Positions 24,721 through 33,593 of a DNA stretch of 64,000 bases are shown here, in pieces. The DNA is from Demequina salsinemoris (GTDB lineage Bacteria; Actinomycetota; Actinomycetes; Actinomycetales; Demequinaceae). The DNA is taken from assembly GCF_000974805.1 (NCBI RefSeq), contig NZ_BBQZ01000003.1, positions 248,001 to 312,000 of the forward strand, read 5' to 3'. A model generated the notes under the pieces. The model made no database searches. It saw only the letters and a list, made by a program, of their open reading frames with translations, and was not told the origin of the DNA. The position numbers and the translations under genes are program-made. Positions within the stretch are counted from its first letter, which is position 1. The number at the start of each line of letters is the position of its first letter.

Positions 24721-25815
24721 ATGGCACAGGCAGCAGACCGCGCGAAGTCGCTCGAGGCGGCGCTCGGACAGATCGACAGGCAGTTCGGCAAGGGCTCGGC
24801 GATGCGCCTCGGCGAGAAGCAGCACGTCGCGGTCGAGGCGATCCCCACAGGGGCGCTCTCGCTCGACATCGCGCTCGGCATCGGCGGGCTTCCCCGCGGC
24901 CGCGTCGTGGAGATCTACGGTCCCGAGTCCTCGGGTAAGACGACGGTCGCGCTTCACGCCGTCGCCAACGCGCAGAAGGCAGGCGGAATCGCGGCGTTCA
25001 TCGACGCGGAGCACGCGCTCGACCCGGAGTACGCCCGCAAGCTCGGCGTCGACACCGACAACCTGATCGTCTCGCAGCCCGACACGGGTGAGCAGGCGCT
25101 CGAGATCGCCGACATCCTCGTGCGCTCGGGCGGCATCGACATCCTCGTGATCGACTCGGTCGCGGCGCTCGTGCCCAAGGCGGAGATCGAGGGCGAGATG
25201 GGCGACTCCCACGTCGGTCTCCAGGCCCGCCTCATGTCGCAGGCGCTGCGCAAGATCACCGGCGCGCTCAACACCACGGGCACCACCGCGATCTTCATCA
25301 ACCAGCTGCGCGAGAAGATCGGCGTGTTCTTCGGCTCGCCCGAGACCACCACGGGTGGCAAGGCGCTCAAGTTCTACGCGTCGGTGCGCCTCGACGTGCG
25401 CCGCATCGAGACCCTCAAGGACGGCACCGACCCGGTCGGCAACCGCACGCGAGTCAAGGTCGTCAAGAACAAGATGGCGCCGCCGTTCAAGCAGGCGGAG
25501 TTCGACATCCTGTACGGCCAGGGCATCTCGACTGAGGGTGGCATCATCGATCTCGGTGTGGAGCACGGCTTCGTGAAGAAGTCCGGCGCCTGGTACACCT
25601 ACGAGGGCGACCAGCTCGGCCAGGGCAAGGAGAACGCCCGCAACTTCCTCAAGGACAACCCTCAGCTCGCGATCGAGATCGAGCGCAAGGTGAAGGCGAA
25701 GCTCGGCATCGGTCAGCCCGCGGTCGAGGCTGAGGCGGAGCCCGCGGTCGACGAGGCTCCCGCTTCCGCAACGGCCAAGGCGACCGCTCGCGGTGGCCAG
25801 AAGGCCGGAGCCTAG
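24721..25815 (+). CDS. recA: RecA recombinase
   Basis: A 364-residue RecA with no intein. Walker A GPESSGKT is at 67-74; the L1/L2 DNA-binding loops, the [22 protein letters not shown] block and the usual C-terminal domain are present, followed by a variable Ala/Glu-rich tail. RecA carries out strand exchange and triggers LexA self-cleavage. GGGGAG precedes ATG 24721; an in-frame extension to 24586 is not supported by family length. A perfect LexA box lies upstream and recX follows. Confidence 0.98.
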   Translation: MAQAADRAKSLEAALGQIDRQFGKGSAMRLGEKQHVAVEAIPTGALSLDIALGIGGLPRGRVVEIYGPESSGKTTVALHAVANAQKAGGIAAFIDAEHALDPEYARKLGVDTDNLIVSQPDTGEQALEIADILVRSGGIDILVIDSVAALVPKAEIEGEMGDSHVGLQARLMSQALRKITGALNTTGTTAIFINQLREKIGVFFGSPETTTGGKALKFYASVRLDVRRIETLKDGTDPVGNRTRVKVVKNKMAPPFKQAEFDILYGQGISTEGGIIDLGVEHGFVKKSGAWYTYEGDQLGQGKENARNFLKDNPQLAIEIERKVKAKLGIGQPAVEAEAEPAVDEAPASATAKATARGGQKAGA

Positions 25816-25828
25816 GCGGGAACGGCTG

Positions 25829-26359
25829 ATGGCTGGGAGGCCTCGGACCAGGGAGAAGCGGGCCGAGACAGCGTCGATGGACCCCGCCGAGAGGGCGCGG
25901 GAGATCGCGCTGAGGCTCCTGGACCACTCGCCGAGGTCGGCGGCGCAACTGCACGAAGGTCTGATGAAGCGCGAGGTCGATGCCGAGACGGCGGATCTCA
26001 TCGTCGAGCGGTACATCGAGGTCGGACTGCTCGACGACGCCGCGCTCGCCGCGGCCATCACGCGGACCAGGCACCGTGAGCGGGGCCTGTCTCGGCGCGC
26101 CGTCGCCGAGGAGCTCCGGCGCAAGGGGATCGGCGCCGAGGACGCGGAGGCGGCGCTCGCGCAGATCTCGTCGGACGACGAACGGGTGGCGGCGCGGGAG
26201 CTCGCCGAGCAGCGCTGGCAGAGGCTTGCCTCTCACGACGCACGGACCCGCGCGAGGCGCGTCGCGTCCATGCTCGCGCGCAAGGGATACTCGCCGTCAC
26301 TGGCATTCGAGGTCGTGCGCGAGCTCGAACGTGCCGATAATGGCGGTGAATCTGTCTGA
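25829..26359 (+). CDS. recX: Regulatory protein RecX
   Basis: A 176-residue RecX, which inhibits RecA filament growth by binding it. The tandem three-helix repeats are visible, with LLDHSPRSAAQLHEGL, IERYIEVGLLDDAALA and RRKGIGAEDAEAAL segments and the C-terminal ARKGYSPSLAFEVV. It begins 13 bases after recA in the same operon. The start codon is uncertain: ATG 25829 is chosen as the first with a family-like N-terminus; 25877 is also possible. Confidence 0.92.
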   Translation: MAGRPRTREKRAETASMDPAERAREIALRLLDHSPRSAAQLHEGLMKREVDAETADLIVERYIEVGLLDDAALAAAITRTRHRERGLSRRAVAEELRRKGIGAEDAEAALAQISSDDERVAARELAEQRWQRLASHDARTRARRVASMLARKGYSPSLAFEVVRELERADNGGESV

Positions 26360-26380
26360 CCTCACCGGGAAGGGGCGCGC

Positions 26381-27865
26381 GTGGAGCCGATCATCATCGT
26401 GATGCTCCTCGGCGCCTCGCTGGTGGCGCTGCTGCTGGTGATGTTCGCCAGGCGCGAGGCGGCCGCGGAGAGGGAGTCGGCCCACCGCGAGGCCGAGTCC
26501 CTGCGAGGTGAGGCGAGGGCAGCGATCGCGGAAGCGACACGGCGCGAGCAGCAGGTCATCGAGCGCGAGAAGGAGATCGCCGCCGATCAGCGCAACGCGC
26601 AGGCCTACGCCCGGGGGCTCGACGAGCGGGTGGAGGTGATCGCACGCGACGAGAAGCGGCTCGGACGCGAGCGTGCGGCGCTGGACGTCGAGCGGCGCAA
26701 GCTGCGCGACGAGCACGCTCAGGAGATGGCCCAGCTCTCCGAGACGGAGCCCGACGCGCTCCGCGAGGAACTGCGTGCCCAGCTGCTCGAGCAGGCGCGC
26801 GAGGCCTCGCAGACCGAGCTGCGGCGGCTCGAGCGCAAGGCCGAGGCAGAGGCCGCCGCGCGCGCGAGGCAGATCCTCGTCGAGGCCATGCAGAGGCAGA
26901 CGGGGGAGACGACGACGCACGCGACGACCACGCGGGTCGCGCTGCCGCACGAGGAGATGAAGGGCCGCATCATCGGCCGCGAGGGCCGCAACATCCGCGC
27001 CTTCGAATCGCTGACCGGCGTGAATCTCATCGTCGAGGAGAACGTGGATGCCGTCCAGCTGTCCTCGTTCGACGTGCAGCGACGCGAGATCGCGGAGGTG
27101 GCGCTGCGCGCTCTCATCGAGGACGGGCGCATCCAACCGCAGCGGATCGAGGCCGCGTACACGAGAGCGCTCGTAGGCGCGGATCAGCGGCACAGGCAGG
27201 CGGGTCTCGACGCGCTGGACGAGGCCGGAGTCAAGGGCCTGCCGATGCCCATCGTCGATACGCTCGGGCGTCTACGGCTTCGCACGTCCTTCGGGCAGAC
27301 GATCCTCGGGCACCTCGTCGAGACCGCGCGGCTCGCGGCGGCGATCGCGGAGCAGGTCGGCGCCGACGTCGAGCTCGCACGTCGAGCGGCCTTCCTGCAC
27401 GACATCGGCAAGGCCTTCACCCCGGATCAGAAGGGCACCCACGCGCTGCTCGGTGCCGACTTCCTCGCGGAGCACGGCGAGGACCCTCTCGTGGTGAGCG
27501 CGGTGGCCGCGCACCACGACGAGGTCCCGCAGCTCACGCTCGAGGGCGTGATCGTGCAGATCGCGGACGCGCTGTCCGCGGCACGGCCGGGAGCGCGGCG
27601 CGAGGACCTCGACGCCTACGTGCAGCGCATGGAGAGCCTCGAGGAGAAGGTGGGCCGTCACGCGGGCGTCGCGAAGGCGATCGCGATGTCCGCGGGCAGG
27701 GAGATGCGCGTCGTGGTGGAGCCGGACGAGGTCGACGACGAGGGGGCGCGGGCGCTGGCGCGTACAATTGCTGAGCACATCAGCAAGGACTTCACGTTCC
27801 CCGGAGAGATCAAGGTGACGGTGATCCGCGAGCTACGCGCGGACGCCGTCGCAGGACAGGCATGA
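26381..27865 (+). CDS. rny: Ribonuclease Y
   Basis: A 494-residue RNase Y, a membrane-anchored endonuclease that starts mRNA decay. It has an N-terminal helix (about 4-21), a long coiled coil (~25-185), a KH domain with [12 protein letters not shown] from residue 195, and an HD domain with H340-D341 in LHDIGKAF plus AAHHDE further on. The start is GTG 26381, with AAGGGG five bases upstream. It sits between recX and miaB and overlaps miaB by 4 bases. RNase Y is absent from mycobacteria and streptomycetes but found in several Micrococcales. Confidence 0.95.
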   Translation: MEPIIIVMLLGASLVALLLVMFARREAAAERESAHREAESLRGEARAAIAEATRREQQVIEREKEIAADQRNAQAYARGLDERVEVIARDEKRLGRERAALDVERRKLRDEHAQEMAQLSETEPDALREELRAQLLEQAREASQTELRRLERKAEAEAAARARQILVEAMQRQTGETTTHATTTRVALPHEEMKGRIIGREGRNIRAFESLTGVNLIVEENVDAVQLSSFDVQRREIAEVALRALIEDGRIQPQRIEAAYTRALVGADQRHRQAGLDALDEAGVKGLPMPIVDTLGRLRLRTSFGQTILGHLVETARLAAAIAEQVGADVELARRAAFLHDIGKAFTPDQKGTHALLGADFLAEHGEDPLVVSAVAAHHDEVPQLTLEGVIVQIADALSAARPGARREDLDAYVQRMESLEEKVGRHAGVAKAIAMSAGREMRVVVEPDEVDDEGARALARTIAEHISKDFTFPGEIKVTVIRELRADAVAGQA

Positions 27866-29394
27866 CCGACACCACCCTCGCCCCCACCTACGTCGTGCGC
27901 ACGCTCGGCTGCCAGATGAACGTCCACGACTCGGAGCACATGGCCGGGCTCCTCGAGGGCGCCGGCTACACGGCCGCGGAGCCCGACGCTGAGACCGCCG
28001 ACGTCGTCGTGATCAACACCTGCGCGGTCCGCGAGAACGCCGCGACCCGGCTCTACGGCAACCTCGGCCAGCTGGCCTCCAAGAAGGCGGCGCGTCCCGG
28101 GATGCAGATCGCCGTCGGCGGGTGCCTCGCACAGAAGGACCGCGGCGAGATCCTCGACAAGGCGCCCTGGGTCGACGTGGTCTTCGGGACGCACAACATC
28201 GACGTCCTCCCTGTCCTCCTCGAGCGGGCGCGGCACAACGCGCAGGCGCAGGTCGAGATCGAGGAATCTCTCAAGGTCTTCCCCTCCACGCTCCCCAGCA
28301 AGCGCGACGCGATCGCCTCCGGCTGGGTGTCGATCTCGGTCGGCTGCAACAACACGTGCACCTTCTGCATCGTCCCGTCGCTGCGAGGCAAGGAGCGGGA
28401 CCGCCGTCCTGGCGAGATCCTCGCCGAGGTGGAGGCGCTCGTCGCCCAGGGCGCCGTCGAGGTGACCCTGCTCGGCCAGAACGTCAACTCGTACGGCGTC
28501 GAGTTCGGCGACCGCGGCGCGTTCGCGAAGCTGCTGCGCGCGTGCGGCCAGATCGAGGGCCTCGAGCGCGTGCGCTTCACCTCGCCGCACCCGGCCGCCT
28601 TCACGGACGACGTGATCGAGGCCATGGCCGAGACCCCCAACGTCATGCCGAGCCTGCACATGCCGCTGCAGTCGGGCTCGGACCGCGTGCTGCGCGCGAT
28701 GCGCCGCTCGTACCGCTCGGAGCGGTTCCTCGGGATCATCGATCGCGTCCGTGCCGCGATGCCCGACGCGGCGATCACCACGGACATCATCGTGGGCTTC
28801 CCCGGCGAGACCGAGGAGGACTTCCAGGAGACGCTGCGCGTCGTCGAGGCCGCGCGCTTCACGTCCGCCTTCACGTTCCAGTACAGCCCGCGTCCCGGCA
28901 CGCCGGCATACGAGCTCGAACCGTTGCCCAAGGCGGTCGTGCAGGAGCGGTTCGAGCGTCTCATCGCGCTCCAGGACAGGATCACGCTCGAGGACTCCGA
29001 GCGTTTCGCCGGTCGCACCGTCGAGCTCCTGGTCCTCGACGGCCACGGTCGCAAGGACGATGCGTCGGCACGGATGTCCGGCCGTGAGACGGGCAACCGC
29101 CTTGTGCACTTCTCGGTGCCTGCGGGCGACGGGGCAGACGGCGGTGGAGCGCCCCGACCGGGTGACATCGTGACGGTGGACGTCACGAAGGTCGCTCCCT
29201 ATCACCTCATCGCCGACTCCGCGCTCGAGGGCGGCACCTACGCCGTGCGCCGCACCCGTGCGGGAGACACGTGGGACGCCGTGCAGCGCGGAGAGCACAG
29301 CCATGGCGACGGCGATTCGTGCGGCACCGGCCCGAGCACGCCCGCGGGCCCGGTCGGCCTCGGCATGCCCGGCCTGCGTCGCGTCGACGCCTAG
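27862..29394 (+). CDS. miaB: tRNA-2-methylthio-N6-dimethylallyladenosine synthase
   Basis: MiaB (510 residues) adds the 2-methylthio group to i6A37 in tRNA, using two Fe-S clusters. The auxiliary cluster cysteines lie in TLGCQMN (C17), NTCAVREN and GGCLAQ; the radical-SAM motif is C162-x3-C166-x2-C169. A TRAM domain follows (~420-475). The last ~35 residues form a Gly/Pro/His tail, longer than usual. It overlaps rny by 4 bases and precedes miaA, which makes its substrate. Confidence 0.96.
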   Translation: MTDTTLAPTYVVRTLGCQMNVHDSEHMAGLLEGAGYTAAEPDAETADVVVINTCAVRENAATRLYGNLGQLASKKAARPGMQIAVGGCLAQKDRGEILDKAPWVDVVFGTHNIDVLPVLLERARHNAQAQVEIEESLKVFPSTLPSKRDAIASGWVSISVGCNNTCTFCIVPSLRGKERDRRPGEILAEVEALVAQGAVEVTLLGQNVNSYGVEFGDRGAFAKLLRACGQIEGLERVRFTSPHPAAFTDDVIEAMAETPNVMPSLHMPLQSGSDRVLRAMRRSYRSERFLGIIDRVRAAMPDAAITTDIIVGFPGETEEDFQETLRVVEAARFTSAFTFQYSPRPGTPAYELEPLPKAVVQERFERLIALQDRITLEDSERFAGRTVELLVLDGHGRKDDASARMSGRETGNRLVHFSVPAGDGADGGGAPRPGDIVTVDVTKVAPYHLIADSALEGGTYAVRRTRAGDTWDAVQRGEHSHGDGDSCGTGPSTPAGPVGLGMPGLRRVDA

Positions 29395-29401
29395 GACCCC
29401 C

Positions 29402-30379
29402 GTGGAGGACACCGCTTCCGCGCCGCCCGTCATCGCGATCGTCGGCGCGACGGCGACGGGCAAGTCGGCGGTCAGCGTCGCGCTCGCACACCTGCTCAGC
29501 GCGCGCGGCACGCCGGCTGAGATCATCAACGGCGACGCGATGCAGTTCTACCGCGGCATGGACATCGGCACAGCGAAGATCGCCGACCCCGAGCGCGAGG
29601 GCGTGCCGCACCACGAGCTCGACTGGCTCGACGTCACCGAGGACGCCTCCGTGGCCCGCTTCCAGGAACGGGCCCGCGCGGACATCGACGCGATCCACGC
29701 CCGCGGAGGTCGAGCCATCGTGGTCGGGGGCTCCGGACTCTACCTGCGGGCGCTTCTCGACGTCTTCGAGTTCCCCGCGACGGACCCGGCGCTGCGCGCG
29801 CACCTTGAGGCGAGAGCCGAGGCGGAAGGGCCGGGGACGCTCCACAGGGAGCTCGCCGCGCTCGACCCGGACGGTGCCCGCGCCCTCGACCCGCGCAACG
29901 CGCGGCGCGTGGTGCGGGCGCTCGAGGTCGTGACCCTCACCGGCGTGCCGTTCGGCACGTCGCTGCCTCGCCACCGGTACGCGATCCCCGCGGTCCAGGT
30001 CGGTCTCGAGCTCGTGTACGACGTGCTGGACCCTCGCATCGAGGAGCGGGTGACGCGCATGTGGGAGGGCGGGCTCGTCGAGGAGACCGAGCGGCTCGTG
30101 GCGGCCGGGCTGCGCGACGGTACGACGGCGCGACGCGCGGTCGGCTACGCCGAGACCCTGCGGCATCTTGACGGCGAGCTCGATGAGAGCGCCACGCGTG
30201 ACCTCATCGCGCAGCACACCCGTCGGCTGGCCAGGAGGCAGCGCCGTTGGTTCAACCCCGACCCCCGCGTCGGCTGGGTGCCCGCGCCGACCGATGGCGC
30301 GGACGCCGAGCGTGCGGCACGCGACGCGCTCGAGATCGTCGAGGGACGAGGACCCCTGCCCGCGGCCCCCGTAGGGTAG
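29402..30379 (+). CDS. miaA: tRNA dimethylallyltransferase
   Basis: MiaA (325 residues) transfers a dimethylallyl group to A37 of tRNAs reading UNN codons. The P-loop GATATGKS is at residues 15-22, then INGDAMQFYRGMDIGTAK, the GGSGLYLRA block and the RQRRWF tRNA-binding segment near the C-terminus. The start is GTG 29402, just after the miaB stop; the frame is open further upstream inside miaB but the family N-terminus starts here. Order miaB-miaA-dapF-hflX is typical of actinobacteria. Confidence 0.95.
   Translation: MEDTASAPPVIAIVGATATGKSAVSVALAHLLSARGTPAEIINGDAMQFYRGMDIGTAKIADPEREGVPHHELDWLDVTEDASVARFQERARADIDAIHARGGRAIVVGGSGLYLRALLDVFEFPATDPALRAHLEARAEAEGPGTLHRELAALDPDGARALDPRNARRVVRALEVVTLTGVPFGTSLPRHRYAIPAVQVGLELVYDVLDPRIEERVTRMWEGGLVEETERLVAAGLRDGTTARRAVGYAETLRHLDGELDESATRDLIAQHTRRLARRQRRWFNPDPRVGWVPAPTDGADAERAARDALEIVEGRGPLPAAPVG
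30372..30377 (+). promoter_or_regulatory. -10-like TAGGGT before dapF
   Basis: TAGGGT lies seven bases before the dapF ATG, overlapping the end of miaA. AGGAG also occurs, but only two bases from the start. A leaderless dapF transcript in addition to read-through from miaA is possible. Confidence 0.4.
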
Positions 30380-30384
30380 GAGCC

Positions 30385-31254
30385 ATGACGACGCTGCGCT
30401 TCACCAAGGGACACGGCACCGAGAACGACTTCGTGCTGCTGTTCGACGAGCGCGGCGAGACCGAGGTCACGCCAGCGCTGGTGCGCTATCTGTGCGAGCG
30501 TCGGGCCGGCATCGGCGGCGACGGGCTGATCCGCGCGGTGCGGGCCGGCAGCCTGGCGGCGGGCGCGGGCTTCTCGCCTGACGCCTGGTTCATGGACTAC
30601 TGGAACGCGGACGGCACCACGTCGGAGATGTGCGGCAACGGCGTGCGCGTGTTCGCGCGCTTCCTGGAGCGCGAGGCCGGGGCCGATCTCTCGGAGGGGC
30701 TCGCCATCGGCACCCGTGCCGGCGAGCGCACCGTCACGTCGCTCGGCGACGGCCGGTACGCCGTCGGGATGGGGCGATGGGTCGTGTCCGCGGACGATGC
30801 GGTGGTCACCGCGGCCGGCCTCATGCCGCCGCGGCTCGCGCAGCCGGTCGACGTCGGCAACCCCCACCACGTGGTCGCCCTCGCGTCCGTCGACGAGCTG
30901 GAGGGTCTCGACCTTCTTGAGGCTCCGGGCGTCGATCCCGTCCCGCCCGCGGGCTCGAACGTCGAGTTCGCGGTGATGCTCGGGATCGACGAGGCCGCGG
31001 GGGAGAGCCGAGGCCGCGTGCGGATGCGCGTCCACGAACGCGGCGTCGGGGAGACCCGGTCATGCGGCACGGGCGCGTGCGCCGTGGCCCTCGCCATGCA
31101 CGCGTGGGCAGGAGAGGCATCGCCCACGGTGTGGGACATCGAGGTCCCCGGGGGCGAGGTGACGGTGCGGATCGAGCCGAACCGGACCGTGCTGGAGGGT
31201 CCCGCGGTCCTGGTGGCGGACGGCGTCGTCGACATCCCGGACTCGGGCATCTGA
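30385..31254 (+). CDS. dapF: Diaminopimelate epimerase
   Basis: DapF (289 residues) interconverts LL- and meso-diaminopimelate. The two catalytic cysteines are C83 in MCGNGVR and C227 in SCGTGACA. GNPHHVV and the ERGVGETRSCG loop are intact. The start at ATG 30385 gives the family N-terminus FTKGHGTENDF. It begins 5 bases after miaA. With dapA and dapB it completes three steps of the lysine/DAP route in this window. Confidence 0.97.
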   Translation: MTTLRFTKGHGTENDFVLLFDERGETEVTPALVRYLCERRAGIGGDGLIRAVRAGSLAAGAGFSPDAWFMDYWNADGTTSEMCGNGVRVFARFLEREAGADLSEGLAIGTRAGERTVTSLGDGRYAVGMGRWVVSADDAVVTAAGLMPPRLAQPVDVGNPHHVVALASVDELEGLDLLEAPGVDPVPPAGSNVEFAVMLGIDEAAGESRGRVRMRVHERGVGETRSCGTGACAVALAMHAWAGEASPTVWDIEVPGGEVTVRIEPNRTVLEGPAVLVADGVVDIPDSGI

Positions 31255-31279
31255 CCGCCGCACCGGTTCTTCTCGTTCT

Positions 31280-31298
31280 CTCCGGAGGATTTCCGGAG
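31280..31298 (+). terminator. Short hairpin downstream of dapF
   Basis: CTCCGGA and TCCGGAG form a perfect 7-bp stem with a 5-base loop, 25 bases after the dapF stop and followed by a pyrimidine-rich stretch (TCCTTCCTTCG). A weak terminator is plausible. Confidence 0.45.
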
Positions 31299-31305
31299 TC
31301 CTTCC

Positions 31306-31334
31306 TTCGATTTCAGGCAACTCCCTGCTAACCT
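31306..31334 (+). promoter_or_regulatory. Possible promoter of the LAETG surface protein gene
   Basis: TTCGAT (31306-31311) and TAACCT (31329-31334) are 17 bases apart, about 87 bases before the start codon at 31421, which has its own GAGGAGGG site. Confidence 0.4.
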
Positions 31335-31420
31335 GCCGACCGAGGCGTCGGCTCGTCGATGAGGTGACGTCGCGTCGTGCGTGGGCTGCGCACGATGTCC
31401 AAAGCTGAGGAGGGAAAGCT

Positions 31421-32869
31421 GTGGGGAGTCCTTTGCGCCGAGCAGGCGCTGTCGGGATCGTGAGCGCTGTGCTCGTCATGGTCGGAGCGCCGGCGTTCGC
31501 CGACAACTACGCCATCGACAACGATTCCGCGTACTGGCACGGCATCGAGAGTGACGGCGGGTTCATCTGGGAGGCCGAGACGCAGTATCCCGACCTGTGG
31601 GGTACGGGGATCACCGTGTGGAGCCTCAACACCGACGCGTTCGACAACCTGCCGTACCAGTACACGATCGCGAGCGATCTCGCGGACGTCGTGCTCAACG
31701 ACAGCGACTTCTCCGAGGTCTCCGCGACCGCTGTGGACGGTGGCGTGAGCACGTTCGTGGCGGACGCGCCGTTCTCGCTCGCCTTGAGCGAGGTTGGCGG
31801 CGCGACGGTCGACTTCACGCTCCGGGTCACCCTGACGATCGAGGGCTCCTACGCGTCGTGGGACTTCGCCGTCACCTCCGACTCCGCGGACCCGGCCGTC
31901 GCCGACGCGATCGACGAGCTCACGGTGTCGGTGGAAGGCGACCTCGGCTCCGATGGTCAGACGGTGTTCGTGCCCGTTGACGCGACGTCCATGGTGTCGT
32001 ACGAGGACGACGGGATCTGGAGCGACCCGGTGGTCGCGTACAAGGCGATCGCCGACGCGGTCACCTTCGACGCGGTCGACGGCGACGATGAGCCCACGGT
32101 CACGATGGAGCTCACCTCCGCGGGCGAGGCCACCCTGATCCTGTCGCTGCAGGGCTTCGACGTCTGCTCGAAGGACGACGCCATCGCGGCTCAGGTTGCC
32201 GCCGCACCCGCCCTCGACACGACGTTCGGGGCCGACAACGACCTCATCGCGTCGGGAGGATGCTGGTCGGCCGAGACCGCCGAAGGCACCGCAGGCGAGG
32301 AGTTCGACCAGACGATCGTGCTCGAGCCGACGGCCGACAAGATCGAGTCGTTCGACGGCATGGCGCCGGAGGACGTCGTCTTCGCGCTGCTCGACGCGCC
32401 CGCAGGCCTGACGGTCGACGCGACCTACGACCCGATCGAGGACGTCTACATCGTCCACATCACCGGCGTGGTCGCTGACGCGGGTGCCTACGAGGTTCGG
32501 CTGGGAATTCTCATCTCCACGTACGGCGGCGAGGAGTGCGGAGACGAGTGCGAGTACTCGTACGAGTACGAGGGCAGCCCGTGGTACGAGCCTACGGTGG
32601 CCGTGATCCCGATCACCGTTCACGCCGCGGTCGTTCCCGAGGCCATCGAGGAGACCGAGGACCCTGAGCCCGAGCCGGTCGAGGTCGAGCTCGCCGCCGA
32701 GGAGGAGACGGTCGAGACCGCCGAGACCGCTGAGACCGCCGGTGCCGAGCTCGCGACCGCTGAGCTCGCCGAGACGGGGGCCGAGGAGACTGCGCTGAGC
32801 GCCGTCGCGCTCGCGCTGATCGCCTCGGGCGCAGGCGCTATCGCCCTGTACCGACGCCGCGTCGCGTGA
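31421..32869 (+). CDS. Sortase-anchored (LAETG) secreted surface protein
   Basis: A 482-residue protein. GTG 31421 has GAGGAGGG upstream. A signal peptide ends near residue 27 (APAFA), followed by a ~380-residue beta-rich ectodomain with no domain I recognise. It contains paired cysteines around a SGGCW and an ECGDECEY segment. A Glu/Thr/Pro-rich stalk (~405-450) leads to LAETG, a hydrophobic helix and an RRRVA tail. LAxTG is the class E sortase signal of high-GC actinobacteria, so the protein is probably linked to peptidoglycan. Role unknown. Confidence 0.85.
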   Translation: MGSPLRRAGAVGIVSAVLVMVGAPAFADNYAIDNDSAYWHGIESDGGFIWEAETQYPDLWGTGITVWSLNTDAFDNLPYQYTIASDLADVVLNDSDFSEVSATAVDGGVSTFVADAPFSLALSEVGGATVDFTLRVTLTIEGSYASWDFAVTSDSADPAVADAIDELTVSVEGDLGSDGQTVFVPVDATSMVSYEDDGIWSDPVVAYKAIADAVTFDAVDGDDEPTVTMELTSAGEATLILSLQGFDVCSKDDAIAAQVAAAPALDTTFGADNDLIASGGCWSAETAEGTAGEEFDQTIVLEPTADKIESFDGMAPEDVVFALLDAPAGLTVDATYDPIEDVYIVHITGVVADAGAYEVRLGILISTYGGEECGDECEYSYEYEGSPWYEPTVAVIPITVHAAVVPEAIEETEDPEPEPVEVELAAEEETVETAETAETAGAELATAELAETGAEETALSAVALALIASGAGAIALYRRRVA

Positions 32870-32874
32870 GAGCG

Positions 32875-32915
32875 GACGCCCGCTGAGCGACCGTCCCGGT
32901 CGCTCAGCGGGCGTC
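32875..32915. terminator. Bidirectional terminator, perfect 19-bp stem
   Basis: A 19-bp perfect inverted repeat (32875-32893 and 32897-32915) with a TCC loop lies right after the surface protein stop. Its right arm includes the last codons and stop of the convergent methyltransferase gene (stop at 32904-32906). It lacks a T tract, as many high-GC terminators do. It can serve both genes. Confidence 0.85.
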
Positions 32916-33527
32916 GACCCGCAGGACGCGGAAGCCCTTGGCTGAGGCGACCTTCTGGACCGCGCCCCATCCGCCGGTCCCCTCGCCGGTGTCGGCGAGC
33001 CACGTGGCGAGCGAGTCCGCCCCGAGGTTCTTCTGCACGACGAGGTAGGCGACTCCTCCGGGCGCGAGGCGCGGCAGCCACTTCATGAGCAGCTCGTGCA
33101 GCGCCTCCTTCCCGATGCGGATCGGGGGGTTCGACCAGATCACGTCGAAGCGTGCATCGTCCGGGACCGCGTCGGGCACGGCCGCGACGATCGGCGCGAG
33201 CGGCGCGACCGCGTTGGCGCGCTCCACGTTGCGGCACAGGAGGTCGAGCGCGCGCTCGTTGACATCGACCGCTGTGATGGTCGCGTCGGGGGAGCGAAGC
33301 GCGGCGGTGAGCGTGATCGGTCCCCACCCGCAGCCCAGGTCGAGCACCCGGCCCGATGGGTCCGGCACGGTGCGCAGCAGCACCCGGGTGCCGGTGTCCA
33401 CATGCCCGGGCGAGAACACGCCAGGAGCGGTCTCGAGCGTCAGATCGGTGTCGGCGAGCCTCACGGAGATCGTGCGTCGCTCGTCGGCCGAGGCTGGCCG
33501 GGCGCTGAAGTAGTGGTCATCGCTCAC
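32904..33527 (-). CDS. RsmC-like class I SAM methyltransferase
   Basis: A 207-residue methyltransferase. The SAM-binding loop DLGCGWG is at residues 63-69 and the catalytic NPPIR motif at 133-137, the pattern of enzymes that methylate the exocyclic N2 of guanine in rRNA (RsmC C-terminal, MTS domain). It is a single-domain form, common in Gram-positives. The start is GTG 33527, with TACGCT six bases upstream and no Shine-Dalgarno site. The target base cannot be fixed from the sequence. Confidence 0.88.
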   Translation of the reverse strand: MSDDHYFSARPASADERRTISVRLADTDLTLETAPGVFSPGHVDTGTRVLLRTVPDPSGRVLDLGCGWGPITLTAALRSPDATITAVDVNERALDLLCRNVERANAVAPLAPIVAAVPDAVPDDARFDVIWSNPPIRIGKEALHELLMKWLPRLAPGGVAYLVVQKNLGADSLATWLADTGEGTGGWGAVQKVASAKGFRVLRVDAR

Positions 33528-33533
33528 GCCTGA

Positions 33534-33539
33534 AGCGTA
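33534..33539 (-). promoter_or_regulatory. -10 box TACGCT for leaderless methyltransferase gene
   Basis: On the minus strand TACGCT, six bases, then GTG at 33527. Same hexamer and spacing as dapB and thyA. Confidence 0.62.
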
Positions 33540-33578
33540 ACCTTCCGCCGGCCATGGCTCCTCGCGCTGGCGGGGTGA

Positions 33579-33584
33579 GACAAT
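33579..33584 (+). promoter_or_regulatory. -10-like GACAAT before hflX
   Basis: GACAAT lies nine bases before the hflX ATG; the nine bases are C-rich with no ribosome binding site. A very short leader is likely. Confidence 0.4.
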
Positions 33585-33593
33585 GGACCCCCT

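Noticed and set aside
24721..25815. Intein in recA, as in some mycobacteria
   Set aside because: The gene is a normal 364 codons with all RecA blocks contiguous.
30378..30382. AGGAG as ribosome binding site of dapF
   Set aside because: Only two bases separate it from the ATG, too close for normal use; the -10-like TAGGGT is the better explanation.
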